Of a stretch of 64,000 nt of DNA, positions 34,317 through 45,803 are shown in pieces. A program made the translations under genes and the position numbers. The stretch comes from Erigeron canadensis (lineage: Eukaryota > Streptophyta > Magnoliopsida > Asterales > Asteraceae). The notes below the pieces were generated by a model, which saw only the letters and a program-made list of their open reading frames with translations, was not told the DNA's origin and searched no databases. Location of the stretch: assembly GCF_010389155.1 (NCBI RefSeq), contig NC_057764.1, forward strand, positions 16,492,001 to 16,556,000. The letters are read 5' to 3'. Each line of letters starts with the position of its first letter. Position 1 is the stretch's first letter.

Positions 34317-34733
34317 GGGAGGGAATGACATTTATAAGGTGTTATTTTAGGGAGAGTCTTTGCATGTCAAACTGTCAATAAAATATACAGTAGAAATTTT
34401 GTCAAGGCCGGTGTTATTTGTAAATGAAAATTACAACATGCAAAACCCAACTATCCTAAATGAAAAAAGTAAGAAAAATACAAACAATCATTTCTTTTTT
34501 TCTAACTAACAATTATTGTACATCATGTTTGTTTATTAAGTAATCATGAAATTCATCATATGTAGTTTTATCTCTAATGCACAGTAATTATTTACTTTAT
34601 ATGGTTATGCTTTATGAATTTTCATGTACTAGTCTCACATAATTTGTGCTTTATAATCTTCGTGTATCAATTATATCGATCATAATCCAATATGATCAAC
34701 ATCTTATTCTATTTTAATTATATTTTCAAAATT

Positions 34734-35022
34734 AAAAAAAGTAATGGAGGAACCCTATCCCCGGTATCACAATTGGATACCCATCGACTCACCCCGTATG
34801 AGTCATATGATGCCGGTAAAATACCTCCATCTTAATCCCCAAATGATCTGGGCACTCCGAAGGATCAAACCCACGTATTTAAACTTCACATATGGGTCTA
34901 AGTTTCATTGATAACGGGTACCTTAAAAGAATTATTTTTTGTTTCCAGCGGGGATTAAACCTAAGACCTTAAGGTAATTAAGTGTTTACTTAACCACTAG
35001 GCTAATTCCTTGTTAGTTTATT
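34734..35022 (-). mobile_element. tRNA-derived SINE (minus strand)
   Basis: On the minus strand an A box TAGCCTAGTGG (34994-35004) and a B box GGTTTAATCCC (34951-34961) lie 32 bp apart, as in tRNA-derived pol III promoters. The unit ends in a run of seven T (34734-34740) and is flanked by the perfect 11-bp duplication TTTTCAAAATT (34723-34733 and 35023-35033). No coding sequence; it would rely on LINE enzymes. A true tRNA gene is excluded by length and lack of cloverleaf. Confidence 0.85.
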
Positions 35023-35136
35023 TTTTCAAAATTCCCTACCAATTAAAGCATTATATTATACTCTTAATTATTGTAGATAAGACAAACATATGAAAATTTA
35101 TTATTACATATATCTATATCTATACTATATTATATA

Positions 35137-35547
35137 TCTATACTATATTATAAAACAGATTCCTCTATCTAAATTTTAAGTTTCAACATTTACTTTCTCA
35201 GAATGTCCCTCTATCTATTTTATATTTACTTAAAATAACTATAATATCCTTTCTCTCTCCTTAAACTTCAACCAATCATTTTTTTTTCCGCTTCCTCCAT
35301 AAATCATTTATTCCTCCGATTCATTCAAAATCTTTATCTCAAAAACTGTACATCAATAAATTATAAAAATTATATGGGTGTTCTTAAAATTTCATGCTCT
35401 TTCGTTAGAGATGTCATTCGATATATACTTTCGACTAATTTTTAAATCTGAGGGCGGAACCCGTACGGTTAACGCATTTCGCTATCACACTCTATCACCT
35501 ATCACCCCCACTATCTCACCGCCGCAACACGCGGGTACTTACGCTCA
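35137..35547 (+). mobile_element. small non-autonomous Helitron, copy 1
   Basis: Starts TCTATACTATATTATAAAAC after an A and ends CCGCCGCAACACGCGGGTAC...GCTC, matching the end types of the other small Helitrons here. No coding sequence. Confidence 0.6.
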
Positions 35548-35956
35548 TTATATTATAAAGCAGATCTACCATGTTTACATTTTAAGTTTCAACGTTTATT
35601 TTCCCAAAATGTCCATATATCAATTTTATATTTACCTAACACAATTTCTCTCTCCTCAAATCTCAACCAATAATTCTTTTTCTCTCTCCTCCAAAAATTA
35701 TTTATTCCTCCAATTCATTCAAAATCTTTTATCTCAAAAACCGTACATCGATAAATTATAAAAATTATATGGGTGTTCTTAAAATTTTATGCTCTTTCAT
35801 TAGAGATGTCATTCGATATATTTTTGGCGAATTTTTAAGTCCGAAGGCGCAGCCCGTACAGTTAAGGCATTTGGCTATCACATTCTATGATCTATCACAC
35901 TTTATGACCTATCACCTCACTATCTCACCGCCGCAACGTGCAGGCAATTACTCTCG
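35548..35956 (+). mobile_element. small non-autonomous Helitron, copy 2 (head-to-tail)
   Basis: A second, diverged copy follows directly (TATATTATAAAGCAG...) and ends CCGCCGCAACGTGCAGG...CTCTCG before T. It shares TTATATGGGTGTTCTTAAAA and GAGATGTCATTCGATATAT with copy 1 at a spacing of about 404 bp. Confidence 0.6.
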
Positions 35957-36895
35957 TAGATAAATAAAAAATAACTATTTTGAAACTTCTTACTATTGTA
36001 GCATCTAGTACAATGAGTGCATATAAATACATATATATGCACGCCTTGTGCGGTAAACCTTTTACGAGTGGTCGTAGGTCGTCGTAACATAGCCACGCGA
36101 AGCATTTGGCGCATAAGAAAGTATTATAGATAGAAGACCATAATATAATATCTAATTAAAATACATAGATACCTTTAACATACCAAAACGAATTAATATT
36201 GGTATTGAACCAATAACGATATGATTCGTAGAAGCTGAAACTTCAATTCAATACTTAGGCAAAATAAAAAAATAACGACCTAATTAAAAATTTCATTTGT
36301 TCGACCATATATATCTATACTATCATCCAACGTAGTGGCCATATCGACTCCACAACAAAGATTCAAAAAATTAATTAGAAAGAAAGTCCTTCGTGGAGGA
36401 CCAATACTATTAACATGTTTCAGAAAAGAAAGAAGAAGTTGTTTGCTTAGACATGAAATTTCATTATGTAAAACACATAAAGATTTAAGGTTATGAGATT
36501 AGGTGTTTTTTAATAACCTTTGGGAGTAAAGTCTAAGGAGTAAATGTGTAATGTGTTGGAAGTATAAGGTTCAAGAGTGACATATGACAAGTGTGATAGG
36601 ATTACATGCCGTGATGTAATAAGACATGTGGAAAGGTGTTAACTTGAAAAATAATGTGAAAATGAAAACCCAGATCTCACTCTCTGTGAGCTGGACTAGC
36701 TCACCTCATTTGATTTGCTGGACAAATTTATTTTCCCCTTAAATTCTTAATACATTTATATAACAGCTGAATATGATTAATATTATAACTAATTTAATGA
36801 TATAGTAATACAATTTAGATAATAATGTCACTAAAACTAATAACTGTGTATATACTTTTAGGTAAGATAATTATCTTAATAAGTATATTACAATA
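35957..36895. other. AT-rich sequence without recognised gene
   Basis: No supported ORF, RNA gene or repeat boundary. Confidence 0.4.
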
Positions 36896-37170
36896 TTAGC
36901 ATGGTACCCGTGCAAAGCGACAGCGGTGACGGCGATGACGGTTTAGTGGTGTCGGTGACGGTTGGTAATTACATCGACAATTAGTGTCGAGTGGTGTATT
37001 TTAAAGTGTAAATTAATTCATTAAGGGCAAATTTGGTAATCTGTATTCTCTAATAACTCTTTCCATAAATGGTGTTTATTAAGGGTAATTTAATACTTTT
37101 GCATATAACTATTTTTTAACACTTTGCTAAAATAGAGGGTTGATAATTATTATAAAGGAGTATATATATA
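36896..37170 (-). mobile_element. small Helitron, minus strand
   Basis: Reverse complement ends GCACGGGTACCATGCTAA followed by T, a Helitron 3' end of the CTRR type with a GC-rich stem region before it (CCGTCATCGCCGTCACC). The 5' end is blurred by a (TA) run near 37160. Confidence 0.6.
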
Positions 37171-37174
37171 TATA

Positions 37175-37497
37175 CTAGCATTGTACCCGCGCGATGCGGC
37201 GGTGGTCGTGACGGCGACGGTGTGGTGGTGACGGCGAGTGTTGATGGTAGATGCGACGTCGAGTGCCGTAGATAATTCATATAAAAGTAATTGATTTAAA
37301 AGGTTAATGAAGATATTTTGGAAAAACAAAGGATTGATAGTGTAATTTAATTATTAATGTTAAGAGAATAGTGTATGTGAAAATATTTTCAAGGGTTGTA
37401 GCCTTGTAGGTGAAAATATTACATAGGAGGGCATTTTAGACATTTCCCTCCATGTAACTTTCAACATAGGGGTATTTTCTTTAATATAGAGTATAGA
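37175..37497 (-). mobile_element. small Helitron, minus strand, both ends visible
   Basis: Read on the minus strand: A then TCTATACTCTATATTAAAG at the 5' end, and CCGCCGCATCGCGCGGGTAC...ATGCTAG then T at the 3' end. Insertion between A and T, TC start, CTAG end and a preceding GC hairpin are the Helitron hallmarks. 323 bp, no coding sequence. Confidence 0.8.
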
Positions 37498-37504
37498 TAT
37501 ATAT

Positions 37505-38340
37505 AGGGTAGAGATCCTGGAAAAAGGTTTCTTAAGGTAAGGTCCCATAGGCCAATCAGAACGTGATATGTGTCAAAATGAAAAAAAAAAATACGCGGTG
37601 GCATTTTGGTAAATAAATCAAACTTTTCTGAAGGTTGGTCAACCTGGGTTCTGATCAGCTTGGTAAGTCAGCTTGGGTTCTGATCAGCTTGGTTGGTCAG
37701 CATGATCAGTTCGGTCAGCTTGGGGTCTGGGTCAGATTGGGTCAGCTTGGGGTTGGTTCAGCTTGGGGTCAGGTTGGGTCAAGTTGGGGTCAGGTAAGGT
37801 CAGCTTGGGGTCTGGGTCAGCTTGGTTAGCTTGGGTTGGGTCAGCTTGACATAATCTACACAAATGTAGATTATGGGTTTTGGGTCAGCTTGGGGTTGGG
37901 TTGGGTTAGCTTGGGGTCCAGGTCAGGTTGGGTCAGCTTGGTTAGCTTAGGTTGGGTCAGCTTGACACAATCTACAAAAATGCAGATTAATCTACACAAA
38001 TGTAGATCCCAAGCTGACCCAAAACCCAGGCTGACCAACCAAGCTGACCCAGAACCCAGGTTGATCAACCCAACCAACTGACCAAGGTGACCAACCAAGC
38101 TGATCAGAACCCACCTTACCCATAACCTAGGCTAACCTAACCAAGCTGATCAGACCCTAAGCTAACCCAGACCCAAGTTGACCTAGACCCAAGCTGATCA
38201 GAATCCAAGCTTGACAAAAGTTTGATTAATTTACAAAAATGCCACCGCGTTTTTTTTTAAAAGCCACATATCACGTTCTGATTGGTTTATAGAACCTTCT
38301 CTCCCTTCTAACCTTAAGACACCTTCTCATTTTCTCTCTC
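37505..38340. mobile_element. foldback transposon with inverted tandem repeats
   Basis: Outer arms pair over about 120 bp: TCTTAAGGT..CCAATCAGAACGTGATATGTG..CGCGGTGGCATTTT on the left (about 37530-37622) faces its complement on the right (38232-38320). The left half then holds about 15 copies of a GGTCAGCTTGG-type word and the right half about 10 copies of the complement, so nearly the whole unit can fold back. Near the middle lies ATAATCTACA/TGTAGATTAT with a CAAA loop. Flanked by (TA) tracts. ORFs here are read-through of the repeats. Confidence 0.8.
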
Positions 38341-38362
38341 TTATATATATATATATATATAT

Positions 38363-39976
38363 CACAACATCGAAAAATTAATACAAGTGATGTGTACCAT
38401 ATATGTGCATATATACGACATCTCGTTTATACGTAGACAAGCTATGTTCTAGAAACAAAAAAAAGAAAGAAACTATATATCAAACTACAAATTAGCTAAC
38501 ATTAAACTAAACTAGGATGTAGTAATATATAGCCTCTAAACTTGATTCACGCTCAGATTATCTTCCAATGCAACTAACCTCCATTCTTCTTGCAATCGAT
38601 CAACACTTGGTTTTGCTTTGAGTTTCAACGAATACGTTATGAATTATTGTGCCTGAGCAATAGTTCTCGTTTTATTAGAAAAAAAAGCCCATTACTGTAT
38701 ATTGTTCTTGCCAAATAAAGTAGGCAGTCAAAGCTACATGGTCAATCTTCATATAACATTTTTGATGATCTTTTATAATTAGATTAATAGTGACATTATC
38801 GATGTTAGAATTTAGAAGTGAAGATTTATAATTGGTTAATAAATAGTTAGATCAATTATGTTTTATTATATAAATAAAAATAATATATGAAAATAATAAT
38901 ATAGATATAAAGTCTTAATCTTAATATATATTAAAAACCACTGACTTAACTTTAATTAACCGATCACAACTCTTAAATTTTTTAATTAAATAAAACTAGC
39001 ACATGTACGTCATAATATAATTTACATTTTTTGTTCTTAATTATCAATTTACACTTTTACTGGTTTGTTCATTTACAACTTTTTTTGAATTACACATATT
39101 TAATTTTATCTGTAATATATCATAAACAATCCGTGTGTTTGATACAGGTTTAAATCTAATAAGATTTTAGATGGGAATTTATTTAGAAACCGTATGGAAA
39201 GGTGTTGATATAATATGGGACCAACAAAATCAGAATTTCAAAGAAGTACGAAGCCCTCGGTAAGCATCATGAAGGCATGAAGCATCACCTCCATTACGCT
39301 TGTCTTATCAACGTCGGTGAATTTTCTCTTCTAAAATATATAAGTATATTTTCCCAAATTTATATTATTATTATCTATTTAAATATAAGAGTATTTCTTC
39401 TATAAAAATGTAGCACGATTAAAGACGCTTTTTTAGTTATTAAATATTGAGGTTATTAAGTGACTGGATGTATAAATTATGTCGGTAGATTAGTTTTGTC
39501 TTTTAAATATTAAAACATGAAATTTGACTGATTAAATTATTAACAATTTCAAGCAAAACATTAAAAAAAGAATTGTTGTATCATATAATTGTTATATGAA
39601 AAGGTTTATATTGATGTAATATGTGTATACTACTTTATAACAAAATTACTAATTCTCTTTAAAACTTTAAATATTTTTTAATCTTCAATATATCCCTTTA
39701 TGTTTAGTTCTAATCTTATATTCTCTTATTATATTTTACTAAAACTATCTCTAAAAATTTATGTGAAGTTGTGAAAACCAATTGTACCAATTTGCCAAAT
39801 CTATCAATCAACGCCGACGCCACCACCAGCCATTGCCGCCGCCTCCATAATCATGCCTTATGATAAAAGCTTACAAAGACAAAATCAATGTTGTATTAGG
39901 GTGGTTATAATCGTTTTCAAGCAAATTTTTGCTTATAAAGTTTTTTACTTTTTACATTAGGTCCAAACCAAAATTT
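38363..39976. other. AT-rich sequence without recognised gene
   Basis: Preceded by a (TA) microsatellite (38342-38362). No gene is supported; a CCGCCGCC-rich end near 39810-39850 may be a decayed Helitron. Confidence 0.35.
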
Positions 39977-39979
39977 TAA

Positions 39980-40065
39980 GGGGTGTTTGGTTCAAAAAAG
40001 AGAAAGGGTAAGGGTAAGGGAAAGATAATGGGTAAGGAATACTATCATTATAAAACATATTACTC

Positions 40066-40155
<90 letters not shown>

Positions 40156-40312
40156 GGATATGAGAGAAGGAGTGAGGTATTGATAGTCATTTCTCTCAAA
40201 TTATTGTCATTACCTACTTCTATTATTGATTACCCACTTTTTTCTTAACCAAACATCATTAATGATTATCTTACCCATTCCCCACCCCAGATACATCCAT
40301 CCAAGCACCCCC
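39980..40312. mobile_element. Tourist-like MITE (PIF/Harbinger type)
   Basis: 333 bp with ends GGGGTGTTTGG and CCAAGCACCCCC, the canonical Tourist ends, flanked by TAA on both sides (39977-39979 and 40313-40315). Arms include GGGTAAG words facing CTTACCC. Its middle is expanded by an AAT microsatellite. Confidence 0.85.
40070..40154. repeat. (AAT)n microsatellite
   Basis: About 85 bp of AAT units with one slip (AATATAAT) near the middle, inside the MITE. Confidence 0.95.
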
Positions 40313-40379
40313 TAATCTTTAATTTGTTAGCATATGATCACGTAAAATGAATGTATGTTTGGAAAGTATTTAAGCCTAC

Positions 40380-40717
40380 GGGGTCACAAGTCTCGACACA
40401 AATGTAATTACAATTAATTGATATAATTAATGTAAGTTATTGATTAATTAAGATCACGGATATCTAACGGTCGTCTATTAAATGTTAATAGTTAACGGTA
40501 ATTAACTGATGGACTTAACGGAGGAGAATATTGTAATTAAGAAAAACAATTAGGAAACCCTCTAGAATCTTCTAGAGGGGGGGGGGGGGAACGCCCAAAA
40601 CAAGGAGGAAAAGGGTTTTCCAAACCATAAACTTGGTCATCAAGTTAACCTAATCCTATAAATAGAGGCCTAGGTTAATTGTTTTTCTCATTCAATTCAA
40701 AAGGTCGTTCAAAACCC

Positions 40718-40761
<44 letters not shown>

Positions 40762-41100
40762 TTGTTTCGGTCATAGGGCCGAAGTTTCTAACCCTTTAGG
40801 TTCTTGGTGGTTCGACCAAAGCAAGCAAAGGAGAAGCCAATCGTTGTCGGTTCGTGATCAAGTGCTAGCACGCATACATTCTAGTGTCGTGTATGCAAAC
40901 GTAGAAAGATTTTATTTTAAACCTTTTCATAAAGTTTCTTAATTTATCATCTTCAATTAAAGGTATATGCTATCTCTTTTGGTTAATTAATTAACTACAT
41001 AGTTTTAATCTTCCACTGCGTGCTTTGTGATTTGATTTGATAAATTGTTATATAACCCAACATAATCCAGTATAAGCTAATAAAAATTTTAGGGCCTTGT
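40380..41100 (+). mobile_element. LTR-like promoter segment, boundaries unknown
   Basis: Contains a TATA box TATAAATA (40657-40664), a perfect hairpin CCCTCTAGA/TCTAGAGGG (40558-40579) and a G-run just upstream, then a leader with AAAACCCTAAA and a (CT) tract. The layout resembles a retrotransposon LTR or TRIM, but I cannot find matching ends or an internal region. Confidence 0.35.
40723..40757 (+). repeat. (CT)n microsatellite
   Basis: About 17 CT units in the presumed leader downstream of the TATA box. Confidence 0.95.
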
Positions 41101-41191
41101 TCTCTAGAAAGCATGGATTCATTACTAAGAGCTTATTAGCGCATCGATTTTTATAAATGTTAATAAGCATATTTATCCATCAATTGCCTAT

Positions 41192-41458
41192 CTATACTCC
41201 ATATTAAAAATTATATGGGTGTTTTAAAAGTTTACATGTTTGGGATATGCAATTTTACCCTTTTACCATTTTCCTTAAAACAAAACTAAATATCTCCATT
41301 CTCTCTTTCTCTCTCCAAAACAACACACAAAATAATTTTTCTTTCTATATACCAAAACAATACACAACTCCTTTAGTTTCGTGAATAACCACCGCCGTTG
41401 TCCATCATCAGCCACCGTCGTCTATAATATCCATCGCAACGCGTGAGTACCATGCTCG
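41192..41458 (+). mobile_element. small Helitron, plus strand
   Basis: A then TCTATACTCCATATTAAAA at the start and CATCGCAACGCGTGAGTACC..GCTCG then T at the end; 267 bp, same family as 37175-37497 (terminal CTCG where CTAG is usual). No coding sequence. Confidence 0.75.
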
Positions 41459-42574
41459 TATTATTTTTAAGTACGAAGGTTTTTGCAAAATCACCTTAAT
41501 TAATTATTACTTTTTCGCAATATCTATAAAGGTTATAATCTATCTTTTTGATGCCTTACTCTAAACACCCCTCGAGAACAATGTTCGCTAAGAAACTATA
41601 TGGATCATATGCTAATTGTAATCCAGTTTAACTATTAAGAAACTTTAACCTTTTTAATAATGAAACTTGCAACCAAACTAATCCGAGTAATTGGGGCTTC
41701 TAGTGATGTGGAATAAAATATAAGAAAAGAAAATAAAAGTCAAATTCACATAATGATCATTAAAAAGTTAGAATTATTGGCTTATTGGGTACTTCATAGT
41801 TCATTTAAGTTATTTTTTATTATAAAAACAACACTTAACTAGTCAAAGGGATGGACATGATTACAATTATAATTGAAAATTTGAAATGCCGGACAAGTTG
41901 TGCAGGCCGACCCCTGGCTTTATATTGCATTGAATGAATAGAAAGATGTAGTAATGGGGTGAGACTTCGTATATATATGAAAGAGACAATACAAGCTCAC
42001 AAGGTCTCTCAAGAGATGCATATCGGTGCAATAATTCAATGAAAATGTTGACTTAGAGGATTTAAAGTCAAGTACAACTATCTTCACACATTTGTTTTAG
42101 ATTTCTGTTTTAAACATAATGTACTAAACAATTTTGAAAGTTTGACTTTTCACTTTTGGTCTATGTACACTAATCTTTTCTAACACTTCGTTTTTCTATT
42201 GTTTCTCTTTTGTCTAGATTAAAATTAGAAAACCTCATCAATAATTACGGGTTTATATGTTCTGAGTTATCATTGATCATCACCTGTTAAATATATTAAC
42301 TTGTTTTAATATCCATACGATGTACGGTGACTATATAGATTGTATCATAAAATTTTTTTGAATATGCCCCATACATGATTCGTGAGTATAATATAAATTG
42401 TGGTTAATGTAAACTGGCGATCAAAACTAAATTATAATAAACAGGAATGATAAATGTATTATACTCATATATTTAGTTAAAGTTTTGGATTTACCTTAAA
42501 TTTTTAGAATCACATTAAAATCGGAACTTGTTAGCATAGTGGATGATAACAAATAGCCGGGTGATTTCGGATCG
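41459..42574. other. AT-rich sequence without recognised gene
   Basis: No supported ORF, RNA gene or clear repeat. Confidence 0.35.
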
Positions 42575-42612
42575 CAAACTCAAATTCTTATCCATTCTAG
42601 TTTCTTATTGAG

Positions 42613-45600
42613 TTTTTTTTTAGAAAGGCATAAAATTGTATTGCTAAAAGATCGACTAACAAGGTGCTAGTGATCCAAGAAGTTCAAATACAAATACAAG
42701 AGAAAGAGGCTAATACCAAATAAAGTAACAAAATAACGAAACAAAACCATGGAGCAGAAACACCCATAGTAAAACTTAAACCAACAAAAAACCAAGTCAT
42801 ACCCGCTGAAGGAAGGGATTCGAAACCCAATCGGGCCAAGGAACTCTATGTTTCTTCCCCCTGTTAGTTATCCATAAAAACGAAGTAGCCACCAAGTCAT
42901 TAAAGAGATCTCGACTTTTTACACGAGTATCATTATGCACACAATTGTTCCTTGCTTTCCAAATGAGCCACCACCATGTAAACAAAATCGCCTTCAGTTT
43001 ATAGTCTTTAATCCGATCCAGTTTCAAGCCATCACTCCAGCTCAACAACTCTTTTAGTGACACAACAGGTAAGTCGAACCCAATCCATTTCTTAACCAAG
43101 TTTCTCGTTTCCGTCACCAAGTAACAATTTCTGAAAATATGGATTGTCGTTTCAATACCATTTTTACATTGAAGGCACCTCATTGTATTGACATCAATAC
43201 CTCTCGCAAATAAATTTGAAAAGTTGGGGATAAAGTCTCTTAGTAATCTCCACACAAACAAATTAACTTTCTTAGGCACCAAAGAAATCCACGTAGTCTT
43301 GTGATGAGAGTTACCTTCAATTGATTTATGGTCAATGTAATGACTAAGTTGAGCAACAACAAATTCATTAGAATTGTTACATGACCAGCGCCATTTATCC
43401 TCTACCTCACTAATTAAAGAAGTTGGTAACAATTTATTCAAATCCTCCAATTGTTGATATTCACGACCAGACATGTCTCGAAGCCCAAGACCAGTTGTGC
43501 TCCTCAAACTGATCACTGATATAGCAGTCTTTATCAGTCTCCATTACGAAAAGTCTAGGAAAAGAAGAAGCTAACATTTGATTACCGATCCACACATCTT
43601 TCCAAAGCATAGTGTTTCTCCCATTACCAATTTCCTTCTTAACAAAATCACATTCAATATTTGGAGCAAAATGAAGTGATTTTATAGAGTTAACTATTTT
43701 CGACCAAAGTCCTCTATTCGAAGTAGTAAGATTAACAAAGCACTTCGATCCATGAATAGCCGAAATAACCCGAGACCAAAGACTACCTGGATTGGAATTG
43801 CTCGCCATCTCCATTTATAAAGAAGAGCAAGGTTCATAGCCTCAAGACTACCGACACCCACACCTCCATCTTCTTTAGCCGCAATAACATTTCTCCAACT
43901 AATCCATGCCATTTTTCGCCTAGTCCCCGAACCACCCCAAAAGAAAGAACCTCTAAGTGCCTTAAGAGTCAAATTAATCTTTCTAGGCAGTCTAAATATC
44001 GAAAGAAAGTAAATACCCAAGGACCCAAGCACTGAGGAGACTAAAGTGGCACGACCACCAATGAGAGTAAGCTAGCTTTCCACCCCGACAATTTTCTTTT
44101 GAATTTCTCAACAATCGGATTCCAAGTGGCAATGCCCCCTATTCTTCCACCAATCGGAATACCAAGGTATTTAAACGGGAGAGTTTCTGGTTTGCATCCA
44201 AAACGCCTAGCAACAATCTTTACTTCATCGTCTAATATCCCAATACCAACAATCGAGGATTTGTCAAAATTAATTCTCAAACCAGAAATGCAATGAAAAA
44301 ATCTAAGTGCATTACAGATTATAGCCAAGTTTGATTCATCCCATTCACCAAGCAACATAGCATCATCAGCGTAAAACAAATGGGAGATAGACAAGTTGTT
44401 AATCTTGGCACAACGAAAAAGACCGTTACTAACCAAAATTTCAAGAGCCGTGTGAAGACCTTCCATTGCAATAATAATTAAAAACGGAGCCATACGCAAA
44501 CCTCGCTATAAAGAAAATTCTTCGGTAGGGCTGCCATTGATCAAAACGGATGACTTTGCCGATACTAGACACGATCTTATCCAACCGATCCACTTATTAC
44601 CAAACCCCATAGCCTGAAGAACCAAAAAAAGATAGCCCCATGCCACTGAATCATAAGCCTTAGCGAAATCAATCTTAAATAACAATAGCCTTTTCTTTTG
44701 AGCTTTGTACCAATGAATGACCTCACTGAGAAGAAGCGGCCCATCTAAAATTTGTTTCCCTTTAATAAACGCAGACTGCTCAGAACTCACCACCGAATCA
44801 TTAACATTCGCCAGACGATTTGCTAAGACTTTTGCTACTATTTTGTATTGCAGCCCGATTAAACTAATAGGCTGAAAATCATTCAACAGAATCGGATTTG
44901 GAACCTTGGGAATTAAAGTAATGAAGGAGGAGTTACACCCATTTGGAATAAAAGCTTGTTTATAGAATTCATCCATCATATCGAATATATCGTCTTGCAT
45001 TAGATCCCAATAGCGTTTAACAAAAGCAAAAGAAAATCCATCCGGACCTAGGGATTTATCACCACCGCAACTCCACACCGCTTCTTTAATTTCCTCCCTC
45101 GAGAACGGGGCTTCTAAACCGATGGCTTGGGAGACCAAAAGATTCTTGAACTGGTTATGCGTAAAAACAAAAGGGAGACCATCAAAACTTTTAAATTTTC
45201 CTGCAAAAAAATCACGAAAACAAGACTTAATGTCGTTAGGTTCAACAATCCACCTCCCGTTATGTTTAACTCCATTAATGGTCCCACTTTTCCTTTTAGC
45301 ATTTAGTTTTTGCCTTTTGCTTCAAGTCTTGATTATTAAAATGAGCAGCTTGGTGTAATTTGATAATAAGATCACGCCTCTGGGAGAACAGCTTATCATT
45401 TCCATCATAATTTTCAATTTGCTCGTCAAGATTGGCAATATCTTTTGTAATCATATCAACATTCCTCATGGGTTGCTTTTGGCGCCACTCTTTAATCTCA
45501 TTTTTTAGTCTCTTTAATTTATTCTTTAGTCTAACAAACGCCGAATAGTGATTATCATTCACGTTCTTGTCCCAACAGCTCCTCAACATAGCACCGAACC

Positions 45601-45803
45601 CGTCCAATTCCATCCAAGAATTATATAACTTAAAAGGTTTAGGACCAAAATCATGAGCTTTTTTACACAATAAAAGAGGTCGATGATCCGAAACAATATC
45701 ATCTAATGTTTCCAACACGAACCCAGGAACATCAGCAATTAGAGAATGAGACAGCAAAAACCTATCCAACCTGCTAGACTTAGAACCATCAACTGATAGT
45801 CTC
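42613..45803 (-). mobile_element. 5'-truncated L1-type LINE
   Basis: Minus-strand non-LTR element, 3.2 kb. Its poly(A) tail appears as the T-run 42613-42621. The 5' side stops within the endonuclease domain, the normal result of incomplete target-primed reverse transcription. It sits inside the gypsy LTR: CTCAAATTCTTATCC...TTATTGAG lies left of it and TATAAATATATGTGTTGAC right of it, as in the intact LTR at 48233-48300, with about 15 bp of LTR missing. No clear target duplication. Confidence 0.9.
42797..45795 (-). pseudogene. LINE ORF2 (endonuclease end, RT, zf-RVT), decayed
   Basis: Protein that nicks target DNA and reverse-transcribes LINE RNA. Order on the minus strand: last part of the APE-type endonuclease (SRLDRFLLSH and VSDHRPLLL, about 45780-45670), coiled linker, RT with GPDGFSFAF (about 45040), FITLIPK, KIDFAKAYDSV (about 44670) and FYADDAMLLG (about 44370), then a zinc-binding domain (LRCLQCKN-like CLQCKNGIETTIHIFRNC, about 43180-43130) ending PWPDWVSNPF. 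Damage: TAG near 44504, loss of several residues in the conserved region after RGLR, and frame changes near 44060, 43840 and 43500. Motifs place it firmly in plant L1 LINEs. Confidence 0.9.

Noticed and set aside
34951..35004. Possible tRNA gene on the minus strand
   Set aside because: A and B boxes are present, but there is no acceptor stem or cloverleaf, and the unit has a tail and target duplication; it is a SINE.
35378..35963. ORFs of 127 and 64 codons
   Set aside because: They lie inside two non-autonomous Helitrons that share the same sequence without a conserved reading frame.
37635..38098. ORFs on both strands rich in GSAWVQLG or LTQPK words
   Set aside because: They are translations of the GGTCAGCTTGG inverted tandem repeats of the foldback element.
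39957..40199. 80-codon minus-strand ORF with long I and L runs
   Set aside because: A read-through of the (AAT) microsatellite; the hydrophobic run is not a membrane helix of a real gene.
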